A stretch of 40,323 nucleotides of DNA from a bacterium (lineage in GTDB: Bacteria > Patescibacteriota > Minisyncoccia > UBA6257 > WO2-44-18). Every line of letters starts with the position of its first letter. The stretch's first letter is position 1. The notes beneath the pieces were generated by a model, which was not told the origin of the DNA, did no database searches, and worked only from the letters and a program-made list of their open reading frames with translations. The stretch covers positions 1 through 40,323 of the forward strand of contig JAUYMR010000017.1 in NCBI GenBank assembly GCA_030698695.1, in the 5' to 3' direction. Below, piece by piece: positions 18,274 to 28,095 of the stretch. The translations under genes were made by a program, and so were the position numbers.

Positions 18274-18360
18274 AAATATAAAGTATCAAGTATCAAGTAT
18301 CGGGCTTCAGATATCAAGCTTTATGATATATGACGCGCGACACATGATATATTAAACAAT

Positions 18361-20295
18361 ATGTCTAAAATAATCGGTATTGATTTAGGAACAACTAATT
18401 CGGCGATGGCCGTTGTTGAGGGTGGTTCGCCAAAAATATTAGAAAATACAGAGGGCAATCGCACTACGCCATCAATTGTGGCAGTTACTAAGGCCAATGA
18501 AAGAGCGGCCGGTCTTTTGGCTAAGCGTCAGGCCGTGGTCAATCCTAAAAATACAATTTTTTCCGTAAAACGTTTAATTGGACGAAAATTTTCTGATTCA
18601 GAAGTGCAACAAGACAAAAAGTGGCTACCTTTTGATATTAAAGAATCTTCTACTGGCGGAGTGGAAATAAAAATGGCTGATAAGTGGCATAGACCAGAAG
18701 AAATCTCAGCTATGGTTCTCGCTAAACTAAAAGCAGACGCCGAGGCCAGATTGGGTGAAAAAATCATAGAAGCAGTGATAACGGTACCGGCTTATTTTGA
18801 TGACAGCCAAAGACAAGCCACTAAAAATGCCGGCGAGATTGCCGGTTTGAAAGTAAGGCGCATTATCAATGAGCCAACGGCAGCGGCTTTGGCCTATGGT
18901 TTGAATCGTAAAAAAGACGAACAGATCGTAGTTTACGATTTTGGCGGTGGAACATTTGACGTGTCTGTTTTAGAGATTGCTGAAAATACCATAGAAGTTA
19001 AGTCCACCGGCGGCGATACTCATTTGGGCGGAGACGATTTTGATAAGAGGATTAATGAATATCTAGTCAGTGAATATAAAAAGCAAGAAGGTATAGATGT
19101 CGCTAAGGATCCATTGGCCTTGCAAAGGTTGAAAGAGGCAGCTGAACGAGCCAAACATGAGCTTTCTACGTCCATGGAAACGGAAATAAATTTGCCATAT
19201 ATTAGCTCGGACGCCTCTGGACCAAAGCATTTTTTAATGAAATTTACTCGCGCCAAATTAGAATCATTGGTAGCCGATGAAATAACGCGATCTATCAAAC
19301 TTACTGAACAAACAATCAAAGAGGCCGGTTTTGCAGTGAAAGATATTGATGAAATTATATTGGTTGGCGGTCAAACGCGCATGCCTGCCATAGTTGACGC
19401 TGTTAAAAAGTTTTTTGGTAAGGATCCTCACCAGGGAGTCAATCCTGACGAAGTGGTGGCCATAGGCGCGGCGATACAGGGAGAGATTTTATCCGCTAAA
19501 GATGAGGGGCGCCGTCCAGAGGGCGAAGTTAAAGATGTTTTGCTTTTGGATGTTGCGCCGTTGTCATTAGGTATTGAGACCCTAGGGGGCGTCTTTACCA
19601 AATTAATTGAGAAGAATACAACCATTCCTACTGCCAAGACGCAAGTATTTTCCACCGCCGCCGACAATCAGACTTCAGTTGAGATCCATGTTCTGCAAGG
19701 TGAGCGCGAGATGGCGGCAGATAATAAAACTCTGGCTAGATTTATTTTAGATGGTATTCCCACAGCTCCAAGGGGCGTGCCACAGGTAGAGGTGAGTTTT
19801 GATATTGATGCTAACGGCATACTCAATGTCTCTGCCAAAGATAAAGCTAGCGGCAAAACTCAATCAGTTAAAGTTGAGGCCACAACTAGCATTTCTAAAG
19901 AGGAGGTTGAACGATTGAAACAAGAGGCGGCTAAGCATGCTGAAGAGGATAAAGCCAAGAAAGAATTAGTGGAAACTCACAATCAAGCCGAAAATTTAAT
20001 CTACGTTTCGGAAAAATCATTAACTGACGCCGGAGATAAAATACCAACTGATGTTAAAGAAGGGGTTACTAAAAAAATTGAAGCGCTCAAATCAGTAAAA
20101 GATGGCCAAGATGTTAATGCCGTTAAAACTGCCATCGCTGAACTTTCTACTGAAATTCAAAAGGTTGGTCAGCATATGTATAAAGATCAAAACCAAACCA
20201 AGCCGCAAGACCAAACTGGCGAGCAGGTGAAAGACCAGGATGAAAATCAAGACCAAGGCGGCAATGCCGAGCAGACCGATGGCGAGCAAAAATAA
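18361..20295 (+). CDS. dnaK: molecular chaperone DnaK
   Basis: [61 protein letters not shown]. Confidence 0.98.
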   Translation: MSKIIGIDLGTTNSAMAVVEGGSPKILENTEGNRTTPSIVAVTKANERAAGLLAKRQAVVNPKNTIFSVKRLIGRKFSDSEVQQDKKWLPFDIKESSTGGVEIKMADKWHRPEEISAMVLAKLKADAEARLGEKIIEAVITVPAYFDDSQRQATKNAGEIAGLKVRRIINEPTAAALAYGLNRKKDEQIVVYDFGGGTFDVSVLEIAENTIEVKSTGGDTHLGGDDFDKRINEYLVSEYKKQEGIDVAKDPLALQRLKEAAERAKHELSTSMETEINLPYISSDASGPKHFLMKFTRAKLESLVADEITRSIKLTEQTIKEAGFAVKDIDEIILVGGQTRMPAIVDAVKKFFGKDPHQGVNPDEVVAIGAAIQGEILSAKDEGRRPEGEVKDVLLLDVAPLSLGIETLGGVFTKLIEKNTTIPTAKTQVFSTAADNQTSVEIHVLQGEREMAADNKTLARFILDGIPTAPRGVPQVEVSFDIDANGILNVSAKDKASGKTQSVKVEATTSISKEEVERLKQEAAKHAEEDKAKKELVETHNQAENLIYVSEKSLTDAGDKIPTDVKEGVTKKIEALKSVKDGQDVNAVKTAIAELSTEIQKVGQHMYKDQNQTKPQDQTGEQVKDQDENQDQGGNAEQTDGEQK

Positions 20296-20356
20296 TGATG
20301 TCGCCCAGCCGCTGGCGGGATACTCACGTTTGTAGTTAAATTTTCTACGCATGAGC

Positions 20357-20376
20357 CCCGTCTGCCGGTAGACAGG
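20357..20376. repeat. 20-bp imperfect palindrome related to the one at 423-442
   Basis: cccgtctgccggtagacagg; its reverse complement CCTGTCTACCGGCAGACGGG matches CCTGCCTGCCGGCAGGCAGG at 16/20. Confidence 0.65.
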
Positions 20377-20394
20377 TTAAAGATTAAAACAAAC

Positions 20395-21498
20395 ATGGCA
20401 GATTACTACAAAGTTTTAGGAATTGATAGGGGGGCTAGCGATGACGATATTAAAAAGGCCTACAGAAAGTTAGCTCACCAATATCATCCGGATAAGCATA
20501 GTGGCGATGATAAGAAATTCAAAGAGATAAACGAAGCTTATCAAATTTTATCAAACAAAGAAAAGAAAGCTCAATACGATAAATTCGGACGTGTTTTTTC
20601 CGCCGGAGATGGATTCTCCGCCGGAGGCGGGCCATCTTCTGGTTGGGATTTTCAAGGTTTTGCCGATGGCTTTGGCTTTGGTTTTGATGCCAACAACATG
20701 GGGGACGTCGGTGATATTTTTGACGCTTTTTTTGGAGGATTGGGTGGTAGGAAACGTAAAACTTATCAACGTGGTTCCGATTTGGAATTGGGGCAAGAAA
20801 TAACATTAGAGGAGTCATTCACTGGCGTACAAAAAATTTTAAAATATAAAACTTTCGTAGCCTGCCAGAGTTGTTCCGGTTTGGGACATTTTCCCGATGA
20901 TGGATTTAAATCTTGTGCTATTTGTGATGGTCGTGGAGAGATAAAGGAAACACGCAATACTTTTTTTGGCGGTTTCGCTCAAGTTAAGCCCTGTAAACAA
21001 TGTCATGGCGCTGGCAAAATTCCTAACAAATCATGCAAGGATTGCTCCGGCTCTGGGCGGATTAGCGGCCAAAAAGAAATTAGCGTAAGTATCGTTCCTG
21101 GAGTTGCCGATGGCCAGATGATTAAAATATCCAAAGCTGGAGAAAAGGGAGTTCATGGAGCCGAGGCGGGTGATCTTTATGTTAGGTTACGAGTTAGGCC
21201 GCACCCGATTTTTAAGAGGATTGGCGATGACTTACTGGTAAAAAAAGAGATTAGCTTGATTGATGTTTTATCGGACAAAAAAATCTTACTGGATTCTATT
21301 TCTGGCAAGAAATTGGGAATCGGCATCCCACATGGATTTAATTTAAAAGATAAGATCGTAGTTGAGGGAGAGGGCATGCCTAAGTTGGGTAGTTATGGGA
21401 AAGGAAATCTTCTTGTAGATATTGATATTAGAACACCCAAGAAATTAAGTTCCAAAGCCAAAAAACTTTTGGAAGATTTGGATAAAGAAGTTGAATAA
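20395..21498 (+). CDS. dnaJ: molecular chaperone DnaJ
   Basis: DYYKVLGIDRGASDDDIKKAYRKLAHQYHPDKH; four CxxCxGxG zinc-finger repeats. Confidence 0.97.
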   Translation: MADYYKVLGIDRGASDDDIKKAYRKLAHQYHPDKHSGDDKKFKEINEAYQILSNKEKKAQYDKFGRVFSAGDGFSAGGGPSSGWDFQGFADGFGFGFDANNMGDVGDIFDAFFGGLGGRKRKTYQRGSDLELGQEITLEESFTGVQKILKYKTFVACQSCSGLGHFPDDGFKSCAICDGRGEIKETRNTFFGGFAQVKPCKQCHGAGKIPNKSCKDCSGSGRISGQKEISVSIVPGVADGQMIKISKAGEKGVHGAEAGDLYVRLRVRPHPIFKRIGDDLLVKKEISLIDVLSDKKILLDSISGKKLGIGIPHGFNLKDKIVVEGEGMPKLGSYGKGNLLVDIDIRTPKKLSSKAKKLLEDLDKEVE

Positions 21499-21550
21499 AT
21501 TTTTATAACGCGATTTTATATGATCCGTTAGTTGATGTAATAAATAAAAA

Positions 21551-21568
21551 CCCCCGCTATAGCGGGGG
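21551..21568. terminator. bidirectional terminator
   Basis: CCCCCGCTATAGCGGGGG flanked by aaaaa and ttttt, between convergent dnaJ and kinase genes. Confidence 0.85.
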
Positions 21569-21576
21569 ATGTGTTT

Positions 21577-23973
21577 TTAACATGGTTTATGGCAAATGCG
21601 GAAACCTAACGTGCCACAAGTTTTTTCCGTTTTATCGGCGACCGTGCGCACTTTAGTGGCGGCAATATCTGAATCATAGCGCCAACAACCGCCTCTGGTA
21701 ATTACCTTGTCAGTCGCGCCATTAGCAAAGCTATTGGTGAATTCTCTAACTCCGCCGGCACAGCCACGCACTCCATAGATAGACGTATCTTGTCTAGGAA
21801 TTTTATCAATGGGCAGCAGCTTGGCGTTTCCTGGTGGGCAAGAGTCCCAGAGGTTGGCGAAAGTTGGCTCGTCGGCGTTACCCCAAGGTTGACGACGTCC
21901 GTCTACGCCGGTCGCCGCCTTTTCCCACGACCATTCATCGGGCAACGAAAATTGTATGCCGATTAATTGAGATAACCACTTACAGTAAGCGTTGGCATTA
22001 TGCCACGAGATGCCCGTGACTGGGAGTAAGTCATGATCTGGCATCGGCATCATAAATTTTTTAGAATCTTCATCAAACAACCATAGGGGATCGCCATCTT
22101 CATCGTGTGGCAATAGTTCGTTGATATTATCGGAATATTTTATGGTTAGCGTGCTGTTAATAAATGCTAGATATTCTTTACAGGTGACTGGATAGCGAGC
22201 TATGAAGAAATCATCAGCTTTCAGGGTGGTTAGTTCTTTGCAGCCCGGAGAGTGGGAATCGCCGCCCGATATAAATTGTCCCGCGGGAATATAGGCAAAA
22301 TAATTGGAAGGTATTCTGTCAGGATTGATTTGATTGTCGGCATAGAAATTAATCAAGCCTTCCCATTTTTGCAAGCGAGTAATGTTGATTGGATAGCGTA
22401 TGATGCGATGGCCGGAGGCCTTAACTAGAATCAAATACGATCCTATGGGCAATGAAAAGCGCGTTGGGATAATATTATCGGCATATGATGGTAGCGGATA
22501 AAATAACGGCGCCAATCTTCTATTATATTCAATGAATCTATAAATTTTGATTCTGGCGTTGGGGGAGGGAGAATTCAAATCCAGTATGCTGTTGCCGGCC
22601 AAAAAAGCGGTAAAGCGATTACAATGGTCATGCTCGCGCATAAATTTCTCGGCCAGCGCCATTTTGTCTTTATTGCCAGATTGCTCCGCTTCAATAAATT
22701 CTATTTTATAATGATCGGCCAATAGTAGATGTGCTTTATCATTTTCAGCGTCATCCAAGAGTACTTGAGTAAGAGTCGCGATATAATCGGCGTTTAGAGC
22801 GGCGATAACCTGTTTGAAGGCTCTACAAAAATTTTCTAGACGGATGATTTTTGATTTTTCTTTAAGAGGTTTCCATGGCGGAATCGTCGTTCGCAATTTA
22901 TTAAGCCGGATTCTGTATTGTCCGTGTTGTTGTTGTAATTTTTTTAAGAGTTTTTTTAGACAAGAAGCCTCTACTAATTTTTCTTTAGCGCGCTCTTTAG
23001 CAGTTTCCCCGTTAAGCATCTTCTCAATTACGTCTATCATTTCAGCGATATTCTGATAACGATTATCTGGATTTTTGGTCATTGCTTTTTGTATGACAGC
23101 TCTAAGCTCAAGCGGTTTTATTTTATTCATCAACGCCGGCTCTTCATTAAGAATTTTGTGTTTATATGTTTCGTAGTTATTATCTGAGAAGAAGAATGGC
23201 GATAAGCCGGTCAATAATTCATAAAGAATCGTTCCCAGAGAATAGATATCGGAACGATGATCAATTTCACGACCAGTGACTTGTTCTGGCGACATATAAG
23301 CGGGCGTACCAGCAATGGTTCCTTCATTCAAATGGTCGGCGAAACTTTTAATTTTTGACAGGCCCCAGTCCAGAACAAAAACGTTGCCGGTTTTGTTCTC
23401 AATCATAATATTGCCAGGCTTAAGATCGCGGTGAATCACATTGCAGTTGTTGGCAAAACTTATGGCGTGACATATTTCTAAGAATAAACGCAGACGCTGG
23501 AAAGTATTGGCTTGATGAGGTTTTTTATTGTCGGCGATATATGATCCGAGAGTTTTGCCCTCAACCAGCTTCATAACAACAAATAATTGTCCTTCTGGAA
23601 TTTCATGAGCAGACCATTCAGCCGGCGTTTCTCCATAATCATAAATGGGAATTATATTCTGGTGTTCTAATCTGGCTTGAATGATGCCTTCGCGCAACAT
23701 TTGCGATGCGGCAGATGGCGATGAAGAGATGTTCAAAATCTTAATAGCGACAGATCGTCCCAGTCCACCTTCTCTAGCTCTAAAAACTTGCCCAAACCCG
23801 CCGGAGCCGATTCGCTCTTCAATTTGATAACGTTTAGCTCCGATTGGGAGATTTTTGGGATTGGGGATGACTAATTCCGGCAATCTACCGTGCGAGGTTG
23901 TTAATTCTGGAAATAGGATACTAGGTTCCGCAATGAGCATATTGGTTTCTATTTCAATCTGGGTGTGAGTCAT
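21577..23973 (-). CDS. Ser/Thr protein kinase fused to a C-terminal formylglycine-generating-enzyme/SUMF1-like domain
   Basis: YQIEERIGSGGFGQVFRA, HRDLKPGNIMIE, VLDWGLSKI, GTPAYMSPEQ; C-terminus AGQFISGGDS...YPVTCKEYLAFIN...PVTGISWHNANAYCKWLS...SLPDEWSWEKAATGVDGRRQPWGN...VITRGGCW...GFRIC. Confidence 0.93.
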   Translation of the reverse strand: MTHTQIEIETNMLIAEPSILFPELTTSHGRLPELVIPNPKNLPIGAKRYQIEERIGSGGFGQVFRAREGGLGRSVAIKILNISSSPSAASQMLREGIIQARLEHQNIIPIYDYGETPAEWSAHEIPEGQLFVVMKLVEGKTLGSYIADNKKPHQANTFQRLRLFLEICHAISFANNCNVIHRDLKPGNIMIENKTGNVFVLDWGLSKIKSFADHLNEGTIAGTPAYMSPEQVTGREIDHRSDIYSLGTILYELLTGLSPFFFSDNNYETYKHKILNEEPALMNKIKPLELRAVIQKAMTKNPDNRYQNIAEMIDVIEKMLNGETAKERAKEKLVEASCLKKLLKKLQQQHGQYRIRLNKLRTTIPPWKPLKEKSKIIRLENFCRAFKQVIAALNADYIATLTQVLLDDAENDKAHLLLADHYKIEFIEAEQSGNKDKMALAEKFMREHDHCNRFTAFLAGNSILDLNSPSPNARIKIYRFIEYNRRLAPLFYPLPSYADNIIPTRFSLPIGSYLILVKASGHRIIRYPINITRLQKWEGLINFYADNQINPDRIPSNYFAYIPAGQFISGGDSHSPGCKELTTLKADDFFIARYPVTCKEYLAFINSTLTIKYSDNINELLPHDEDGDPLWLFDEDSKKFMMPMPDHDLLPVTGISWHNANAYCKWLSQLIGIQFSLPDEWSWEKAATGVDGRRQPWGNADEPTFANLWDSCPPGNAKLLPIDKIPRQDTSIYGVRGCAGGVREFTNSFANGATDKVITRGGCWRYDSDIAATKVRTVADKTEKTCGTLGFRICHKPC

Positions 23974-24071
23974 GATTGCTCCTGTTTCAAGGGGGTGGCG
24001 GATAAAATTGTAAAAGAACTGATTCAGGTTCAGTGGATATACTAATACTTGTTTAGGGCCAAGTCTAGGGG

Positions 24072-24497
24072 CTAGTCCTTCTTCTTCAGGGATTCCAGGT
24101 CGGTGATTATTTTTTGCACATTTTTAGCCAGAGTTTCCAATGTCTCAATAGTGTGTTGGCTTCTGACATCATCTAGCTTGTCATCTTCGGTTATATCTTC
24201 AACATCTTCGCTAATTTCCTCAATTTCTTCTTGAATATCTTCAACATCCTCTTCAACTTCTTGCAAACTAGCCGTATGTTTATTAACTGTCATTTGTATG
24301 AAAATCGCTAAATAGATAGCTTCCAACGAAACAGCGGTTGTCAGTGCGATCAATACGAAATTCCAACTGGTTATTTCTAACATTCCTATAATCAAGAAAA
24401 AGATGAAAACAAAAGTATGCAAAACAAGAGAAGATGTTGAGCCAATCCATATAATGAGGCGGTCCATTATATTTTTTTGACCAGTTTTATTATCCAT
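24072..24497 (-). CDS. DUF1003-like membrane protein with acidic coiled-coil tail
   Basis: Two TM helices; WNFVLIALTTAVSLEAIYLAIFIQMTVNK is typical of this family (recalled, not searched). Confidence 0.65.
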   Translation of the reverse strand: MDNKTGQKNIMDRLIIWIGSTSSLVLHTFVFIFFLIIGMLEITSWNFVLIALTTAVSLEAIYLAIFIQMTVNKHTASLQEVEEDVEDIQEEIEEISEDVEDITEDDKLDDVRSQHTIETLETLAKNVQKIITDLESLKKKD

Positions 24498-24537
24498 AGG
24501 TAAAATATATTAATTAGATTTGAGACAAGTTAGATAT

Positions 24538-24611
24538 TGGTGCCCCCACATGGAATCGAACCATGATCAACTGCTTAAAAGGCAGCTGCTCTACCACTGA
24601 GCTATGGGGGC
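24538..24611 (-). tRNA. tRNA-Lys (anticodon TTT), CCA encoded
   Basis: Reverse complement GCCCCCATAGCTCAGTGGTAGAGCAGCTGCCTTTTAAGCAGTTGATCATGGTTCGATTCCATGTGGGGGCACCA; anticodon loop CTTTTAA. Confidence 0.95.
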
Positions 24612-24687
24612 AAGTTTGGCGTACTATTAAATGCTATTCACATCAACGAGCATGAAGACGATTGCTTTTTGTAGTATAATAAATTTT

Positions 24688-25455
24688 ATGAGCAACAACA
24701 AGACTAAACTAATCTCTTTGTCGGTGGTTATTATTATCAGCGCCCTGGTTCTTGGTTACACGCTTTTTATTTTTAAGGGTGGCTTTAGTATAAATTCGGG
24801 CATTAATTTATTGATAGCGTTAGTTATTTTCTTGGCGCTATTTGCTTTTCAGGCTTTATTAATCCAAAGAAGTTTTTTAGTCGTAGGATTGTGTTTATTG
24901 GAAACGTTAGCTCTGCTAGCGCCGTTTTATAAATCATTTTCATTAATTTTTGCTGGCGCCGGAGTTGCCTCTTTTTTCTTGCTTTGGAATGCTTCTTGGT
25001 CTGGCAATAAAGATGTAATCAATACGCTCAAAATTGATTTTCTAAAAATATCAGCTCGTATTAATGTTAGAGTCTCGGTGGCTATTGTTTTAATCGGAGT
25101 GGTGTCATATGTTAGCGCCCTGACTTTTCAAGATGTTACCGAATCAGTATTATCCTCCACAGACGTCGTTGTGGGCCAAGTAGCCAATCAGTTTTTACCA
25201 GCTTCTTTATCGGGTGATCTTATAGGTCAAGCTCAGAAATTAATTTCAGATCAATTAAATACCGTTCCCGATGCGATCAAAAGGGGGATTGTAGTCGGTT
25301 TCGGCGTATTGCTGTTTTTCGGCATAAAAGGGATTATGTTCATTGTTAATTGGTTGGCGGCTTTGGTGGCGCTGTTGATTTATAAACTATTATTAGCCGT
25401 CAAATTCATTAAACTTACAACTGAAGAGGTTAGCAAAGAAAATATAAGTTTTTAA
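24688..25455 (+). CDS. hypothetical multi-TM membrane protein
   Basis: MSNNKTKLISLSVVIIISALVLGYTLF...; start chosen 7 nt downstream of TATAAT (24675-24680). Confidence 0.7.
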   Translation: MSNNKTKLISLSVVIIISALVLGYTLFIFKGGFSINSGINLLIALVIFLALFAFQALLIQRSFLVVGLCLLETLALLAPFYKSFSLIFAGAGVASFFLLWNASWSGNKDVINTLKIDFLKISARINVRVSVAIVLIGVVSYVSALTFQDVTESVLSSTDVVVGQVANQFLPASLSGDLIGQAQKLISDQLNTVPDAIKRGIVVGFGVLLFFGIKGIMFIVNWLAALVALLIYKLLLAVKFIKLTTEEVSKENISF

Positions 25456-25474
25456 TTATTTCCACATATAGCAA

Positions 25475-25496
25475 GCCCTCGACCTATATCGAGGGC
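25475..25496. terminator. terminator hairpin
   Basis: GCCCTCGA-cctata-TCGAGGGC followed by tgtttta. Confidence 0.75.
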
Positions 25497-25500
25497 TGTT

Positions 25501-25788
25501 TTAGTCCATTTTTACTATTTTAAGTTTTCCAGTTTTGTTGTGGCGTAGAATTTTTAACATATCGCCTTTGCCAAATTTGTATTGGCCATCGGCCGTAAAA
25601 GACTCTACTTTTTTACCCAATCTAACGGTAGTGGAGGCCCTGCCGCCGCCAACGCAACAAGTAAGAATCTGCTGACATTCACCCGAAGTAATTTCTTCAT
25701 AATCATCGTCCACAACTCTTTTTTTATAAAAGTAGTAAGCAACTAATCCGGCGGGAATCAGTAGTGACAACCACAGCATCCAGGACAT
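25501..25788 (-). CDS. hypothetical small membrane protein
   Basis: MSWMLWLSLLIPAGLVAYYFYKKR...; SD-like GAGGTGG before ATG. Confidence 0.65.
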   Translation of the reverse strand: MSWMLWLSLLIPAGLVAYYFYKKRVVDDDYEEITSGECQQILTCCVGGGRASTTVRLGKKVESFTADGQYKFGKGDMLKILRHNKTGKLKIVKMD

Positions 25789-25943
25789 TTTCCACCTCTT
25801 TCTTGTGTGGATTTAAAAGTGCTTTATACGTTTATTATATAACGATATTTAATAATCAGCCACAGCTCAGAAGTTGGTTGATTTTTATTATTAACTCTTG
25901 AATTTTTAGTGCCGCCTTGATAAAATACATTTACATATTTACC

Positions 25944-27182
25944 ATGTCTAAGAATCCTGGACTTATTTTATTTCTAGTCATATTACTAACGGCTGTTTCC
26001 GCTTTTTTCGTTTGGCCGAACGGCTGGGGCGGCAATTTTTTACCGTGGCGTTTGGGTTTGGATTTGGTCGGTGGTAGCCATCTTCTTTATGAGGTTGATG
26101 TGTCAGCGGTAGACGCGGGTGATCGCGAGTCGGTGTTCGGCGGTTTGAGAGATATAATGGAGCGACGCGTTAATGTTTTCGGTGTCAGCGAGCCGCAAGT
26201 TTATACTTCCAAAGTTGCTGATTCATATCGTATTATCGTAGATTTGGCTGGTATTAAGGATACTCAAGAAGCTGTTAGGCAGATTGGTCGTACGGCTCAG
26301 TTAGATTTCAGGGAGGTCGCGCCGGCGGCTGACGATCAAGAAGGGGCGAGCTTTATAGCCACTGGCTTGGATGGCAGATATCTTAAAAAAGCCCAAGTTA
26401 CTTTAAATTCTCAATTGGGACAGCCGGAAATTCTTATTGAATTCAATTCCGAGGGCGCTAGTTTATTTGAAGAGATAACCGGACGTAACATAGGTAAGCC
26501 ATTGGCCATCTTTTTGGACGGCGAATTGATATCGGCGCCGACTGTTAACGATAAGATTATCGGCGGTACAGCGGTTATAAGCGGGCAATTTACTCCGGAT
26601 GAGGGCAAGAATTTGGCAGGCCTGCTTAACGCCGGCGCTTTGCCAGCGCCAGTACAGCTAGTTAGTCAGCAAGTTATTGGAGCGTCTTTGGGCGTAGATT
26701 CGCTTCAAAAAACGTTAGTAGCCGGTTTGATAGGGACTGTTTTAGTAATGTTGTTCATGCTGGTCTATTATAGGAAGTTGGGCATTTTTTCTGTTTTGGC
26801 GCTTTTTATATATATAGTGCTTACTATGGCCGTTTTTAAAGTCTTTAATATAACTATGACACTTTCTGGTATCGCGGGTTTTATATTATCTATCGGCATG
26901 GCCGTAGATGCTAATATTTTAATATTTGAGCGCACTAAAGAGGGTGTTAAATCGGGCTTATCCATGGTTACTGCTATTGAAGATGGATTTAAGAGAGCGT
27001 GGTTATCTATAAGAGATTCTAATGTCAGCACGATTATTACATCTATTATTTTGTATTATTTCACTACTGGTTTTGTAAAAGGTTTTGCGCTGACTTTGTT
27101 GATAGGAGTCGTGGTCAGTATGTTTAGCGCTATTACAATCACCAGAACGCTTCTTAGGGTATTTATGGAGGATCGTAGATAA
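25944..27182 (+). CDS. secD: protein translocase subunit SecD
   Basis: LGLDLVGGSHLLYEVD, GISGQFT-type region, GMAVDANILIFERTKEG; promoter TTGAAT-N17-TAAAAT upstream. Confidence 0.95.
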   Translation: MSKNPGLILFLVILLTAVSAFFVWPNGWGGNFLPWRLGLDLVGGSHLLYEVDVSAVDAGDRESVFGGLRDIMERRVNVFGVSEPQVYTSKVADSYRIIVDLAGIKDTQEAVRQIGRTAQLDFREVAPAADDQEGASFIATGLDGRYLKKAQVTLNSQLGQPEILIEFNSEGASLFEEITGRNIGKPLAIFLDGELISAPTVNDKIIGGTAVISGQFTPDEGKNLAGLLNAGALPAPVQLVSQQVIGASLGVDSLQKTLVAGLIGTVLVMLFMLVYYRKLGIFSVLALFIYIVLTMAVFKVFNITMTLSGIAGFILSIGMAVDANILIFERTKEGVKSGLSMVTAIEDGFKRAWLSIRDSNVSTIITSIILYYFTTGFVKGFALTLLIGVVVSMFSAITITRTLLRVFMEDRR

Positions 27183-27188
27183 AACAAT

Positions 27189-28049
27189 ATGAACATTATT
27201 GTAAACAAAAAAATATTTTTGATCATCTCTAGTTTATTGGTGTTGGCCAGTATAGTGTCTATGATGGTTTTTGGATTTAGGCAGGGGATAGATTTTGTTG
27301 GCGGAACATTGTGGCAAATAGAAATCCAAGCAAGCAAGGAAGCTCTGCTGGATGTTTTCCCAGAAGCTATTATTACTCAACAATCTGCCAGCGAATCCTA
27401 TTTGATTCGTTTGAATACTATATCCGAAGAAGAGCATCAAGCTCTATTACAGCAGTTAAATTCTCAGTTCGGAGAGATAAACGAACTTAGTTTTGAAAGC
27501 ATTGGTCCGGCTATTGGCAATGAATTGCGCAGTAAGGCCTTGACCGCGTTAGTCTTGGTATTAATAGGAATTTCTTTATATATCGCTTTCGTGTTTAGAA
27601 AAGTATCTAGGCCGGTTAGTTCTTGGAAATATGGCTTGATAACATTAGTTACCCTGTTTCATGACGCCATCATTCCCACTGGTTTGTTGGCCGTGCTGGG
27701 CCACTTTTTCAATGTAACTATGGACACATCATTTATTGTGGCCGTACTGGTGGTAATGGGCTTTTCAGTCCATGATACGATTGTGGTGTTTGATAGAATC
27801 AGAGAAAATCTACTCAGACAAAAAACACCGAAGTTTGATTTCAATTTATTAGTTAACGATAGTATTAATCAGACCATAGCTCGCTCCATCAATACATCTT
27901 TAACTTTAGTGCTAGTATTGATCGCTCTTTATTTCTTGGGAGCCGCCTCGTTACAATATTTTGTATTAACTATTATAGTTGGCACCATAGTGGGTACTTA
28001 TTCGTCAATATTTGTAGCGAGTCCTTTATTGACTGTCTGGAAAAGATAG
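27189..28049 (+). CDS. secF: protein translocase subunit SecF
   Basis: GFRQGIDFVGGTLWQIEI, GFSVHDTIVVFDRIREN, SINTSLT; follows secD. Confidence 0.95.
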   Translation: MNIIVNKKIFLIISSLLVLASIVSMMVFGFRQGIDFVGGTLWQIEIQASKEALLDVFPEAIITQQSASESYLIRLNTISEEEHQALLQQLNSQFGEINELSFESIGPAIGNELRSKALTALVLVLIGISLYIAFVFRKVSRPVSSWKYGLITLVTLFHDAIIPTGLLAVLGHFFNVTMDTSFIVAVLVVMGFSVHDTIVVFDRIRENLLRQKTPKFDFNLLVNDSINQTIARSINTSLTLVLVLIALYFLGAASLQYFVLTIIVGTIVGTYSSIFVASPLLTVWKR

Positions 28050-28095
28050 GGGGTTGCATTCAAAATCATAGTGTGTTATTATATACATATTCAAT

